A stretch of DNA of 64,000 nucleotides, taken from Lagopus muta (Eukaryota; Chordata; Aves; Galliformes; Phasianidae). Location: NCBI RefSeq assembly GCF_023343835.1, contig NC_064437.1, forward strand, positions 5,036,001 through 5,100,000, in the 5' to 3' direction. A program made the position numbers and the translations under genes. How positions within the stretch are numbered: the stretch's first letter is position 1; the number at the start of each line of letters is the position of its first letter. Below the pieces are notes generated by a model. The model searched no databases. It was given only the letters and a program-made list of their open reading frames with translations, and was not told where the DNA came from. Below, piece by piece: positions 22,318 to 35,172 of this stretch.

Positions 22318-25300
22318 CCTCATTTGAAAAAATAATTTCCTAGTCCTGGAACTCAATTGGACTTTCTCACAATATAAGTAACTGTAAGGCCTGGGGAGAG
22401 AATTTATGAATGGAATGGTTAGCATGCTGGATTTTACGGCAGAACCCGGTTCTGTGGAAACATCTCAGATTTTGTAGCTAGCTGCAGTATGCTGTAGTAA
22501 CTTATGCCAAAATATAGAGCTTCTCTGCTTAGTGCTTTTCATGCTGTTGCTTTATTATATACTTTTCTCTTAAAAACTCCCAAATTCTAGGTAGTGGGAT
22601 GTGTCAGTACGGTATACATGAGAGCTGTGTTACAGTATGGTCCTAAACCCCCAATATATTAAAAGTTAGAGATAAAGGACAGATGTTTTTCAGTCTGGAT
22701 TTGGTCCTTTTTTCACTGAAGTCAATGGGATATGGGTTGAGGTTGTTTGTCTTGCTTAGAAATCTGCCAATCAAGCCATCACATCATTAAAAAAAAAAAA
22801 CCCAAAAACCAGACAGTTTTCATATTGGCAACATCCTCATCTCAGATATTTCTATTTTGTGGTTATACTTCTTTCAGTTATTATTCAAGAATCTTAGTTC
22901 AAATTATTTTCATTATTTTCCAATTTTCAATTTAATTAAAGCATTTTCTGCTTAAACGTTGTGTGTGTGGGTTTTGGCAGTTAAGACAGGATGAACCAGA
23001 TGATGAAAGAATTCCTCTTAAAACAGCTCCAAATCTGGCTTTACAATTTCTTACTCTGTTAATTTGTCCAGCAACAGTTACTGAACAGCCTAGCAAAAAT
23101 AAAATATACAACTGTTTCTTACTCAGACTGAGTACTGTGGATGAATATAGAGAACATACTTCCATCTTGACACAAAGGTCAGAAAAATCCATCTCCATAT
23201 GCATTTATTATGGGTTCCTTATTTTTCAAGATTGTTGGAACATGACATTTTGCATGCATTGTGAAAATACACAGTTTTTTATGCACTGCTGTCTACTAGG
23301 AGAATCCAGAACCAGAGGCAGGATAAGTAAACATAAAGCAAGCTAACAGTACTTGTAGCCTACAAAGTCTTTGGTAGAGATTGCTGCTAACTCACAGCAT
23401 TCCTACATAGTTCCTTCACATACATCTTTCTTATGATTTAATCTTAACACTTATAATAAATGTTAAAACAATCACAAGAAAATTTAAGTCTTGTTGAGAC
23501 TTCTCTTTGAGATTCTTAAAGATCTGTGCTTTTTAAAAATGAGAGGACATAGATTAATATCTTCTATATTTTGATTTTTAATTTAACAAAAATCCATCTG
23601 TTAAGGTTGAGATTTCTGTCTTTCCACTGCTGTGAGTGGCAGATGCTTTGCAGCAGAGGTGAGGAAGTGGCTCGTGGTCCGTGTCTGCCATTTGTGTTAG
23701 TGGTTCTTCAGAGATAGTTCTTCTCATCAGACTTCAGGAGCTTACTTAAGAAGGGCCATGAAATCAAGCGATTTAAAGATAATGTTTAACACAGTATAGA
23801 AATGTTTGCGGCATTATAGACAAGATATGTTATCAACTCAGGATCAGTTCTTCCAATACCATTCTGTGCATGATGGTATTGCAAAAACAAGACTTTTCTG
23901 ACTAGTCTTTTTACTTAATTGCCTACTGATGCATCCTCAGGAGAGCAGTGCACTATACTCACAGTTCCATCTGAAATCATAGGTCCCTCAAGACCAGCAT
24001 TATGTCTTCAGCGCCATCCTACACATGGTGCTTCAAAGGGAGTTTGAAAAAACCCTCCATACCTGGTCAATCACGTGAAGTTGTATGATGAGTGAAGAGT
24101 GAGAATTCCTCTCTGATTTCTTGGGCGATCAGTTTACATCCTGAAGCACAAGATTTGATTACCTCTTGCTTAGCATGGAAATGTTGGTTTTGGCCATTAA
24201 ATTATTCAGCCCGTTTTTACAGCACTTATCTCGACTGTTTGATTCCGTGACTTCCCGCGGCTATGACTGCCCCAGGCCAGAGCATGCTGCATGAGAAAGT
24301 GCTCCTTTTGTTTGAAACCAGCCTGCCTCTCCCAGTGGTGAATGCCCTGTCACTGCTGTGCCTTCAGCAGGCTGGAGAGGAGGCCGGCTCCTCTGCTGTG
24401 CCACTGCATTCTGAAAAGCTGTGTTTCAAGTTCACTTCTTTCAGTGCCACACTTACAGCTTAGGAAATTTGACTTGCTGAGAAACCTCTCTCACTCTTAC
24501 TATTCTAGTATTCTTCAGCTGGTTTAACTCCTGCAGTGATTTAATACATCAAAACTGAAAGCAGCTCTTCTGTATTCAGTGTAGATGCATAATATCTCTA
24601 ATTTCTCCAGATTTGGTTTCATTTTGCATCCTGCTGTCTACATTGAGTACATTCAGATCTGTTTTGAGTTTCCTGCAAGCACCTGAGTAGCTTGCCAGGA
24701 AACAGAAGTATTTTCAGTGAACAGTCACCAGTTCTCCCTTGCTTTATCCAGATCACAAGTAAACATTCTCCTTAGCACCTCCCTTCAGACCAGTTAGGTG
24801 TGCAACATGAGCCTCTTGAGCCGTGGTGCTACCAGTTATTTGTAATTGTTAAGCAGCAGCACTTTTGTCTGTGATGCATGAAGTACTGAAGATGCGGTTT
24901 TGGTACCATGGGGACCCAGAGAAGTTAGAGGAGAACAGGAGATAAGGAGGCAAAGGCTTCCAGGTTTTGGACAACATATCCTCCAGTTAAGGTGTTCACC
25001 ATATGAAGCAAAGCTTGAGACAGGTGTCCATCACAGGTACCAGGCTAGGAGGATTTCTGGGCGCTGCACCACAGTGCTGACTGCCATACAGAAACACACC
25101 CAGAGAGCACCACAAATACAGCAGAAGTTTCCAGCCTACAGATTCCTGTGAATCCACAAGCTTTTCCTAAGAAACACACAAGATACTGAGAAGCACCTAC
25201 TATCATTAGGTCCAAAGTCACCAAAAGTCTTGAGATTAAAAGACTTTCCTACTTGCACCATGTATCACATCCAGGAACGTTTTTTAGCAACAGCAATTCC

Positions 25301-27974
25301 ATCAGTAGGCAACTAAAAATCTGCTGGATCAGAGAGGAAATCCAGCTAGGAACATCATTAGTGTCTATACTGGGAAATAGATAGGAATAAGGTAAGAGCA
25401 TGATTAAGATGTTACGCTTCTCCTAAAGGACACAGTGGGACACTAAAAGCCTTGCAGTGTTTTGATTTATTACTTGAGATAACGAAAGCGCTTCATCATC
25501 AAGCATCCTTATAGAAAGGTGGAGCGTATTGACAGTCCAACTAGATCAGCAGTGGAAGCAAGCTGTAAGAACTATTCGTCTTAGCTTTGTCAGTAGCATT
25601 AGTGAGATAGGAAAAAGATGCATCTTCTCAGACAGAAAGAATCAGGATAGTTAGGAGCCTTAAGTTTAATGAATTAAGGAAGGATTTTTTTCATGTATGC
25701 ATGAGTATTTATCTACAAGCTGCTATAAGTATATATATGCACAGATATACCTTAAAAGGCCCCAAAAGGACCTGCAGACTTATTGAGTTATGCAAGTTAC
25801 AATTGAAATAAAATATAGGGCATATATTTATTATTAATATACAAACCAAAGCAAACTGTGATTGTAGTACAGCGTTAACAGGAAATGTACAGGCTGTTAG
25901 TTACTGAAACATATGCCTGAGCTACTGCCTTGGAATTTTTGATGTATCCAGCTGAGTTTCTGGCTTAAGTAGTTCAATGTTTCCCCTTCCATACAAAAGG
26001 CATCTCCTTTTAAGTGATTTAATTGCTATCAGGAATGATTCTGCCTATCCTTTAACAACCTGAGTTATCACAGTGACATGATTAGTAGACAAACATTTAG
26101 GACAGAATTAAAGGCAGGGCACTGGTGGCTGGACAGTCAGTTGATGAAAAGCTCTCCTTGAGTCTGCCAGAATACATGTGCACACAGAGAACAATATTTT
26201 AGGGGCCAGCTTGAGCTGTTGGCATTGTGATGGCTATTTTAAGAAGGCAAATTCCCATATTGGCCACTTGTGCTAATACAGATTTTTCTGCTAAGCAATG
26301 CTCTTTCCTAGCTAAAAACTGTTCCCTAACTTAATGTGAAATCCCATACATGGGAGAGACTGAGGAGAAAGCAGTAGATTCATGGTTACCTGCTCAAACT
26401 GCATGAAACCCTTCACACGGAGAAGGCAGAGAGCTGAGCATTACACAGAGTAATGCTCTCAGGGTTTCAGCCCAAGCTGCTGCACTACAAGTTACTAGGA
26501 TACTGGCTGCCTGCAGGCAGCAATGTTTGCTGAGCCCCAGCACCGTGCAGGCAAAGCAAGTGGAAGCAGGGAGCTGGCAGCACAGCTTGCCTGGCTGGAG
26601 CAGAGCCCCACACCTCCTCACCCTGCTGCCTCCTGGCAAGGCGCTGGTGTGCCTCCCTCCTGCTCCCTACAAGCCATTGCAAAGCTTTGAGGCACAAACC
26701 CTGGCAAAACCATTGAGCTCATACACAGGAAAAACAAGAATGCGAAAGAATGAGTGGGGACAAGTGCTGCTTTAAAATAATCACAACAGCCATTCAATTC
26801 GTCTCACAGGGTTAAGATTTAAATAACCTTTTGGAAGAGTGAAACGGGGAAGCTGGCTTGTTCAGAATTCCCACAGCCAGACAACTTTAATGTACTGTTT
26901 CTGCTGTGCAATATATTTGCACAGAATTTAAAAATGCAATTTCCCCACAGGGCAAACAAAGCCTTCAGTACAGAGCAGCCAGGCAGGCCCGCATGGGGCT
27001 GCATCTCCAGCAGTGGCCAGCACATGGCATTCCCAGAGCAGGCGCAGAGTGCCTGCTCACCAAAACTATTTTCCTCCCTCATTCAGAGTGGTTTCTGGCT
27101 CGTCCAGCCTTGGAGTCTTCACTACATCTTTTGTTTCTCTTCAAAATGTGTGTGTGGTCATTATCCATATAAATGTCACTATCATGATCTCTTTTAGCTG
27201 TTATCCTTCCAAAGAAAACAACTGCAATCTTTTAATCTGCTTTCAGATAGAAGTATTTCCTGGCTTCTGCTAGCATTTCTGGCATGTCAAGGACAATGTC
27301 TCCATGTGCCATTTGAATGGGCTGGTGACCATTCTGTCACTTGTGGTCATGCTTTGCCAGCACTCCCTGGCAGCATTGGATGAAACTGCAGCAATGCTTT
27401 TCTGCAGGTTCCAGCAGATAAAGGCAGCCCCATCTGCATGCAGTCCTCACCACTGACACATGTTGGAGAGAATTTGTGGAAGACCCATCATGTAGCCGGG
27501 CAGCACGACAGATAGTTTTGTTTACTGTTTCTCCACTGAGTCATTTGAGGAGAAAACTACGGCCACATGGGAGCTGATCTTTGCATTTAGCTGCAAAGAA
27601 ACTCGATATTTTCCCCAGGGCACCTGGTCCTCAGCAGAGCTGGTTCCAGAGAGCACTTTCAGCCTGGGACCTGATGAGGGCACCGCTGACCTTGCACTGC
27701 CCACCCTGCTGCAGCCCCACTCCCCCATTCCTGCTGTGTCTGCAGTCTGAGCTTTTCTTAAGTTTTGCTGCAGAGCTCTTTTTAATATGACCCTGAAACA
27801 AAAACAAGCAAACAAACCCCACAGACTACTAAGATTGTATTTGCATATTGGCTTTATAATTCTGCTTCAGTTATCTGTACGCGTTGCAGACCTTTGCTTA
27901 TGAGGATTATGTTTCTCACAAAAGGTTTGTTATCCAGTCCTTAGATATTTGGCTTGAAAATGTCTTAATCCACT

Positions 27975-28293
27975 TGTATAGCCAATGAATATAAAGATGC
28001 TATAATTAGGAAATACACAAGAGAGTTTGGCAAAGCAGATTATAATAACAAAAAGAGAATAGATGGAAAGCTTACCCACATCCTGGGCTTGCTGCAAAAC
28101 TCCAGAGGAGGGATCTCCAGAAGAGACCCTTTCCTAGTGGCAGTCAGCCCTTAAATGGGTCTAGGAGAGGTGCAGCCAGGCTCTGCCCCTTCCAGCAGCA
28201 CAGGTGAACTGCCTGCACCTGTGCTCCTGTGGCTGACTCAGTGCTCAGGTGATCCATCACAGGTTCAGGCTGTGATTCAGCAGTTCCCATACA
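27975..28293 (-). mobile_element. Solo LTR, antisense (copy 2)
   Basis: This 319-bp block is the second copy of the element at 15581-15896, in the same orientation, with the same TG...CA ends. It is flanked by CCACT (27970-27974) and CCATT (28294-28298), a 5-bp target duplication with one change. Different flanking duplications show that the two copies inserted independently rather than by a local segmental duplication. Differences between the copies cluster near the 3' end of the LTR (plus-strand 27999-28022) and in a short block near 28125-28138. Confidence 0.85.
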
Positions 28294-29629
28294 CCATTTA
28301 ACAATACTTGCTTATTTCTTCAGTTTAGTTTGGGGAAATTTGATCTCTCTGCAGTCTGTATTGTGTGCCTTATTTTTGTGTTTTGAGGTGGTGGAGTTAT
28401 TTCATCGTAGGATTGGCTTTGACCGGTTGATTTATTTAAAGCCCTGTTCATAAGCATCACTGTGACACTATGCCACTGTGACAGCTTTTGGCAGTGTTCC
28501 TCTGCCTACATGTTAAATTTGAATATGCTGAAAGCTTGCTCCAAGCAGACCCCACATTTGAAGTGCAACCCTGGGCTATTTAGCAAAAAACCATTTGTCA
28601 CAGCTATAGTAGGAGGTGAAAAGGTCCAGTTTATAACAAGTTACTCATTTGCAGGGTTAATTTAATGCAGCTATAAAAGAGGCTTAAGCCTGAATGACCA
28701 GATTTTTGGTCATGTCTCCTGCACCACGACATCTTTCTGTCTGAACGGCCAGAAGAGTTCTCCTGCATATGGTTCATCCCACGTGGGCAAGCTGCTGCAC
28801 CTGCCTTGGTGGGCCGGGGGCACTCTATGGCCAGTGGAAGCATTGAAACCTCTCTGCCAGTGGTGGAGCACAGCCCAGGGGTTTCATGGCAGAGGGCCAG
28901 CGAGGCTCTTCTTCAGCTGCTCCAGCCTGCTGTGGGAACACGGGTCCGGGTCTGTCCCCCAGCAGGGCTGTCCCAGTGCTCCTGTTGCTGGCCTGACTCC
29001 TGGCTGTCCGTGGGGAATTTCCATCTCTCAGGCTCCACCCTGCCCAGTTTTACCCTGAGAGCTGCTGCCACAAACAAACCCTTATTCAGGCCTTTTCTTT
29101 GAAAGGACAGTGCCAGCTGTTACAGTTAATTCTGTATTTCTTGCAGTGAAGTCTAAAAAATACTGTATGAGGAATAATTGAAAACTAATGCTTTTCTTTG
29201 TCTTGGCTGAAACCCGGGTAGAAAGCTTTACCCAGTACAACTACTGAGGCACTTGAAAACAATTTACATGCTTTTACTTATTCTGACTTATTCTCCACTT
29301 CTGTTTCTGGACGTGTTTCTCAGCTTACAAACTTTCAAATTAAAGCTGACCCGTGTCTAAGTTGCTTTCTGAGGAGTGATGTCATTTTGATTCTGTCACT
29401 ACGATTAGTACAGGAAGCCAGTGTAAAGAAACATAAATCATTTTCTAACTGCCTTCCCTGCTAATGAAAATCTGAAAGCAGCAACGCATTGTTATCTCTC
29501 TTCTACGGCATAATTTATAGCTGCAAAATAAATGTTTCTCAAATCTTGCTGTCATGTATGTAGGACCTTTCAAGTATTTCATTTTCCCATATTTGATATG
29601 TGAAGTTTTTCTGAATTTTCTTTTTCTAG

Positions 29630-29814
29630 GCTGGCTCCCAACATAATCTCTCCACTTGTCAGCCCCCTGAAATCATTAGTTCCACCTTCCCTACTGCAGA
29701 AACACAGCTCTCCATCATCGCACAGCCAATCACCAAATGGGCAGCAGTTTTCTGGAATACCAAATAAACCGTACGCTCAATTTCAAAATCAGTCTGTACA
29801 GCAGGGATCTCAAG
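29630..29814 (+). CDS. GLIS1: GLIS1 coding exon: Pro/Ser/Gln-rich activation-region segment
   Basis: This 185-nt exon enters in phase 2 (one base completes a glycine) and leaves in phase 1. It encodes GLAPNIISPLVSPLKSLVPP, SLLQKHSSPSSHSQSPNGQQ and FSGIPNKPYAQFQNQSVQQG SQ in succession. The SP-VSPLK-L motif and the following Ser/Pro/Gln-rich stretch correspond to the human GLIS1 segment as recalled (LSPIVSPLKGL). The exon is disordered by composition and lacks zinc ligands. Human GLIS1, as recalled, is markedly more proline-rich here, while this sequence has more Ser, Gln and Asn. Acceptor is TTTTTCTAG and donor is GTAACT at 29815. Confidence 0.94.
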
Positions 29815-32610
29815 GTAACTTCCTTTCTTTTTCCTTTCTTCTTTTTCTACTTTTCTGATTCCTAGTTGGGAAAAACTAATTTACTTCAGTTTTTGCATTT
29901 TCTGCTCATGTTATCATATTAAGGGTCTGACAGCGTTCCAATGGGAACTCCGACTTTTAACCTGCTTTTACTGAGGCAGAGTCAAAATTCCAGAGCATTT
30001 TTAACTGTGATATCATATTATGACAGGGAAGGGTATCTCAGCAGCACATGTATTGCATTTATTCAGCTTCTTTTTGGGATGTGGTCACAAAAAGGTGTTT
30101 GTAAGAACAAATTATGCCCACAGATCACTCTGATTCCAAGATCAAGTGAAATAGTGCTGACTCACTCCCTGACTGTCAGAGGTTTGCTCTCACAAGGCAG
30201 TAGATGCCTACCAGCTACACACCTCGCCTGACTGAATATCCAGCCTTCATCCAGTTTAGAGAGAGTGAGTCTGCCACATCAAAAGTCATTTTAGCTTGCA
30301 TGCTAAAACAAATGAAGAGGTGCACCCTTTGGCAGTGTTCTGTTCTATCCACTGATGCTGTTCTATTCGATGATGCTGTACCAGTTGTGATCTTGGATAA
30401 AGAAAGATTTTTTCCTATTTGATATTCAGCAGTTTTGTTTATATATTGTTATGTGTAGTAAAGATGCTCTGCAGAGCTATAGAGTGTCAGTGTAATTTGA
30501 GGGCAGGAGTGGCAGCAGCTTAGCAGCTATCCCACTGCTTAATTTAAAGCACTTTTTTGTTCTGAATTACCCAGCCTTTTTAATGGTACCTTCTTTTCCT
30601 ATGCCTGAGTTCTGCTGCGGTACCTGTACAATTTTTGAGGTATAAATTAGCAAGTGATATGATTAACACAGATTCTTCCAGTAGCAGAAGCTTGCATACG
30701 TAAGAAACATGTTACGTAATCCAGATGGTATGCTGCTGAAGTGTGGTGAACATTCACAGTGAAGAAGTGTGCAGGACATCTGTCTGGTTGCAAGTGTAAC
30801 CAAGCATGTGAGTTTGTACAGGCAGATAACCAGTTTTTTCAAACTCTCTTCACTGCTGTACTGTCGTTTGCATAAGGTCGTTCTTGGGTGATGGAGGATT
30901 ACATAGGATTAATTTACCTGTGGGTAACAGGGGAGCTTTGCCTCCTCTGAATAAATTCTAAGGCAGTGCAGGATTTTAGCACAATTTGCAGCTGTAATGA
31001 GGTTCCGTATCCCAACACTTCCCTCTGCCCTCCAGTCCCTGAGGACCATTTTTGCTCTTTAGTTGGAAGGCCTTAGCCTGAAAAGTTAACGCAGATTATA
31101 TTAAATGATTTGTGCCAAAGGAAAAACTAACTCAACCTGATGCTCAACAGATTACTCAATTTTAAAAGATTAACTCTGTGAGGGAAAAGTGGCAGATTTA
31201 TGATAGCACATAATGATATATGATTATGTTACTATAATGAGCTAAATAACTACAAACCACAAGAGGAAAGTTTAGCAGCTCATTACTGTGGCAGAAACAA
31301 ATGCATAGACAGAACAAGTTTTGAACCACTTAAATAAATTGACTTTATTCCTTAAGAGAACCATATTTCCTTTTGAATGAATTGCTGCTTTCTAAGCGTT
31401 ATGTCGTAGGTTTTGAAAAAGCAATAATTTTCCACTTTGGCCAAATGTTGAAGTATTATTATAAATTCATAATGGAATTGGTCATTCAAAAATCAATTTT
31501 GATTAGCAGCCTTTGAAATCATTTGCTCTGTAACCTGTATTTAGCTCTGCTTGCTTTAAGTCTTTTTTTGCCTCTGAGTTCATTAACAACACATTTTTCT
31601 AATGGATTCCTCAGAGATTTGTGAGCTTTGAATTTCTGCTGAAAAAGGAATGCTATGTAAGTTTAGCTGCAGAAGTAGACGCCTGTATAGAAGTATATAG
31701 ATACTGTGGATCTGCAGTTTTCACAAGACAGCACTGCATTGAGCTGGTAGCAGAAATACTGATAATGAAAGAGTAATAAGGTGCAATGTTTATGTGTTTA
31801 AGTCTGGTTGTGGTAAGATCACACGGAAATCAGCATATGCTGAAATAATTTGGCAGGCAGTAGAATCCTGTAGTTAGTTACACCTGACAAGCTTTTTCCT
31901 CAGAAATTGTATGCAATCTGAAGAACTTATTTGTACATCCATGGGAATGACATAAGATGGCACGTAATGAACATATTCCAATCATCTGTTCATCACATCG
32001 TTCATTTTAAAGCTGCTTAAAGTTTTAAGGTTGTGCCTTACAGAAGCAGCTGGTGCGCTGTGTGAAGTGGCAAACTGCAGTTTTTGTGTCACAAGTTATT
32101 TCAAAGCAGAATTTTAGCTACACGTTATGCGTGGAATTCACTTTATTCCTGTATTAACTGTTATATTTCTACCTGTACTGTACATAAAACATGTAATAGC
32201 GTTCATTTAAACTGACAGGAGCTCAGAAAATGTGATTTGAATCAAACAAAGTGAAGGGAAACCTGAAATCCATGTGGAAAAAAAATATTAGTGAAGCGCT
32301 TGCCAAATTGGTGCTCCTCTCTGCTCTCCTGGCAGGAGCAGTGCTGTTTACACCAGACAAGCCTTCTTGCTTACTTCATATTTTAACCACTGGAGAGAGT
32401 TTGTAAGAACTTGTAAAAAATGTTCCGTGCTTAATTTTCGCTAGCCAACTATTTGTGGTTGCTAATTGAACCACGAGTTATGAGATTTTAATTGTATGTC
32501 AGGTCCTCATATTTCTGTGATAGGTGCATGGGAGGTAAGCCAGGCAGAAGTAAAGCATTTCAGAAAACCGAAAGGAACTGAAACAAAATGGGGTTTGGAA
32601 AACAAGGCTT

Positions 32611-32965
32611 ACAAAGAAGCAACTGAGGGAACTGGGGCTGTTCAGTCTGGAGAAGGGGAGGCTGAAGAGTGACCTCGTCCTTCTCTGCAAGTATCTGAAA
32701 GGTGGTTGCAGGGAGAGCTAGAGAATCACAGAATGCTTTTTTCAGAAGAGATTTCAGTCTCTTTTCTCAGGTGACAAGGCAGGTGGGTAAGTAGTGGAAT
32801 GGGCTGCCCAGGGAGGTGGTGGAGTCACCATCACTGGCAATATTTAAGAGATGCGTGAACGTAGCACTAAGGGGCATGGTTTAGGGATGGGACAAAGTAG
32901 GTCAGGTTGATGGTTGGACTTGGCACCATTAAAGGTCCTTTCCAACCCAAAGATTCTATGATTGT
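32611..32965 (+). mobile_element. CR1 LINE 3' end, sense, internally deleted
   Basis: In order, the plus strand has CAACTGAGGGAACTGGGGCT, TTCAGTCTGGAGAAGG, GGAGGCTGAAGAGTGACCTC, TATCTGAAAGGTGGTTGCAG, GAATGGGCTGCCCAGGGAGG, TGGTGGAGTCACCATCACTG, a GGTTGGACTTGG block, AAAGGTCCTTTCCAACCC and finally GATTCTATGATTG. This follows the sense strand of CR1 to its ATTCTATG tail. The stretch normally lying between the 'caggtgacaag' and 'tggaatgggctgcc' blocks is shortened, so an internal deletion is inferred. Confidence 0.92.
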
Positions 32966-33540
32966 ACAATGAAATGGAATGAACCGAAAGCATCGTTAAT
33001 ACTGAATGTTTAAAAAATATATAAATGCAGTAAAGTTCTGTCTTGTACTGTATATCCAAAGTAAACATTGTATTGTCTGCAAGCATCAATTTCATGTCCT
33101 GTGGTTGTGTAAAATTCACAAAACCTTATCTGGCAAGAGCACCAGTTGTTACAAAAGCCCTTGTGGTTGCTTTGGCTCACATGGCCTTTCGATCTCATCT
33201 AATTACTTTGGTGTTTGGAAATACAGCCTTTAAACAAGCTGGGAATTTTCCCTTTTTGTTAGTGTAAAAGTTACACAAGGCTCAAATCCTCTGGAGCAGT
33301 CTGACTGGCCTTTTGAATAATACCAGGCTACTGGAGGCCATCAGCATCCTCCTACCAAAAGAAACTGACTGTTCTGCTGAAGCAGCAGGTGGGAGAATAG
33401 AAAGAGTAGTAAAACTCATGAAGAAAATCTTACTGACATTGCAACTCCCTGATCCTGCATTACTGCAACCTGGAGGTATGCATAGGTTCGATCACTCCAA
33501 GACTGACTTCCACCTTCCAGGACAGTGCGGTGCTCAAGGG

Positions 33541-33780
33541 CTGCTGCTTCTGGCCCTCTGTTACACCAGTCCTGCTGACCCTGTAACAGACCCATCTGGG
33601 ACAGGGGGAAAGACCAAACCTATAGGGCCAGCTGGAAGCCTGGTGCTCAGTGCCCAGGGGCTGCTGCTTCAGGCTCTCTGTAATGCCAGCCCTGCTGACC
33701 CTGTAGTGGACCCATCCAGTTCTGTAAGGAAGGCCAATCCACCCAGGCTGGTTGGCGGTCTAGCACTCAGTGTCAACCAG
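33541..33780 (+). repeat. Tandem duplication, 2 x 120 bp, within a 185-codon open frame
   Basis: Unit 1 (33541-33660) and unit 2 (33661-33780) both start CTGCTGCTTC and share CTGACCCTGTA, CAGACCCATC/TGGACCCATC and a trailing GTGCTCAG/CACTCAG. The period is exactly 120 bp (40 codons), so both lie in one frame of the open frame 33313-33870. The translated units share LLL-ALC--SPADPV-DPS and end LVLS/LALS. No protein family is recognised, there is no splice link to GLIS1, and the open frame starts outside the repeat. It may be a diverged minisatellite or part of an unrecognised mobile element; expression is not implied. Confidence 0.7.
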
Positions 33781-34429
33781 CAGCTGTTCCTCAGGAAGGA
33801 CCAGTTTTTTGTCCCTGTCCTCATCCAAGTCATGGTAACTGGAACGGCCAGGTCCCTTTCTAGTGAATAGAGATGTGGACGTAATGATGGACAGGAAGAG
33901 AATCAGGCTGTGTTTCATCCTGTTCTGTCTCAAGGAACAATCTAAACACACAAAGCAGCAGTCAATCAGAGCAGAGCTCGCAGAGCTCCAGCAATAACAG
34001 GACAGATCAACTGCCCCACATGTCTGCACTGGGAGGGGCTGCCAATGTGACTGTACATAGTGGTGTACACCCCGCTCTGGTGTCACAGAGCCTATCCTCG
34101 GGGAACCAGCCATAGTATTCCCAGCGAGCCCCAGTGCACTCTCAGGACCCTTGGACTGCCTTCTAAAGTGCTTCCAGAGCTCCTCTGTGTGCCCCAGTGT
34201 GTCCTTCAGCATTTACAGAACCTCCCAGTGTGCTCTCGAGCACACAGCATTCTCAAATTCCTTTATCAAAATGGAAAGCACGGCTGTGTATTTTTGCTAT
34301 TCACATTTAGCCAATGTATCAAAATCCATGGAGTTATTTGCCATCACTTGAGCTGGCACTGAACTGCCTCCCATTGCCTGGTCTCAGGCCAGCTGGGTTC
34401 TCAGTGCACCAGTGGTCAGTGTTAGGTTG

Positions 34430-34545
34430 GTGCTGAGGGGCTGGGCTGGGCCACTGGGCAGAGCAGAGCTGCCACCCTGGTGACACAGGGCAGTGTGAGC
34501 TGTGCTGGGCCACATGTGGCCCGCAGGCTGTGGGTTGGACATGCT
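34430..34545. mobile_element. Possible hAT-like DNA transposon end
   Basis: The string GGCCACATGTGGCCCGCAGG followed by CTGTGGGTTGGACATGCTG resembles the subterminal 'ggccgcatgcggcccgcgggc...gttggacatgcctg' sequence seen at ends of old hAT/Charlie-type elements. No matching inverted end was found nearby, so this is a fragment at best. A chance or unrelated GC-rich origin is possible. Confidence 0.3.
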
Positions 34546-35172
34546 GCTCTTAGCTGAACACAGAATCTTCTCCTGATGTCCATGTGGAGTCAGACCTGCA
34601 TCTCCAGTGCCATTCTGCTTGCAGACTGTGGCCCTCTGTGTTCAAAAAGAGTTTTCATTTGAAATAAGAGTAATCTGGGAAAGGAGAAGTTTAAGGTACT
34701 CTTAAAAGAAGTTGGAGTAAACAGTGCTTTCTCCAGCAGTGCATAAAGCACGCTGAATGGGATAAGACTTTACTGTGCTATAAAGACAGCATTTAAATAT
34801 TACATGATTGTACTAAAAGTAATTCATTATAAAATCCTTCCCGAAGGAGTTACTATCCTGGACCTGATCCAGTGAAGTACTCACTATTAGCTTTGAACAC
34901 AAGTGGGTTGTGGAGTTCATTCATCCAGTCTCTTCTGTTGCCTGAAAGGAAGCACATCCTTGACATTTTTGCTAGATTGGGATCACAGTCCACAGGGACT
35001 GAGTCTGACATAGCTTTTATATTATTACGCCTTCTAGAATAGTGTGATCATTTTTTCCATAGTTAAAACTGAGGAACTGAAAAAAACCACAATAGTAATG
35101 AAATACTGTGACAGAAATGGAGTGAAAACCATTGCAGTAGTGTTAAAATGTGTATGCAATATCTGTTTTCAG

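Larger units (their letters stand above)
14108..29629 (+). other. GLIS1: GLIS1 large intron (15.5 kb)
   Basis: This is the largest intron in view, phase 2, with donor GTATGT and acceptor TTTTTCTAG ending at 29629. It holds most of the mobile elements: an old CR1 remnant (14223-14350), two antisense solo LTRs (15581-15896, 27975-28293), two CR1 antisense 3' ends (19792-20158, 21468-21655) and a CR1 sense tail scrap (21405-21430). Homopolymer runs lie at 22300-22317 and 22789-22800, and a purine-rich stretch at 21981-22023. A GC-richer block at about 28780-29060 is unexplained. The 127-codon open frame at 22963-23346 has no recognised domain. Confidence 0.8.
29815..35172 (+). other. GLIS1: GLIS1 intron (5.4 kb)
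   Basis: This is a phase-1 intron with donor GTAACT and acceptor CTGTTTTCAG ending at 35172. It contains a sense CR1 3' end (32611-32965), a tandem duplication with a long open frame (33313-33870) and a possible hAT-like terminal fragment near 34430-34545. A homeodomain-motif-rich AT segment lies at about 31360-31560. No further exon was recognised. Confidence 0.8.

Noticed and set aside
24900..25150. Possible LTR or gene fragment with an 83-codon frame
   Set aside because: No TG...CA ends, target duplication or second copy found.
28780..29060. GC-rich block considered as a CpG island or exon
   Set aside because: It has few CG dinucleotides for its GC content and its two open frames show no domain, so neither a promoter nor an exon is supported.
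33760..34212. 150-codon minus-strand open frame
   Set aside because: It overlaps the plus-strand repeat-bearing frame in a GC-richer patch and shows no domain.
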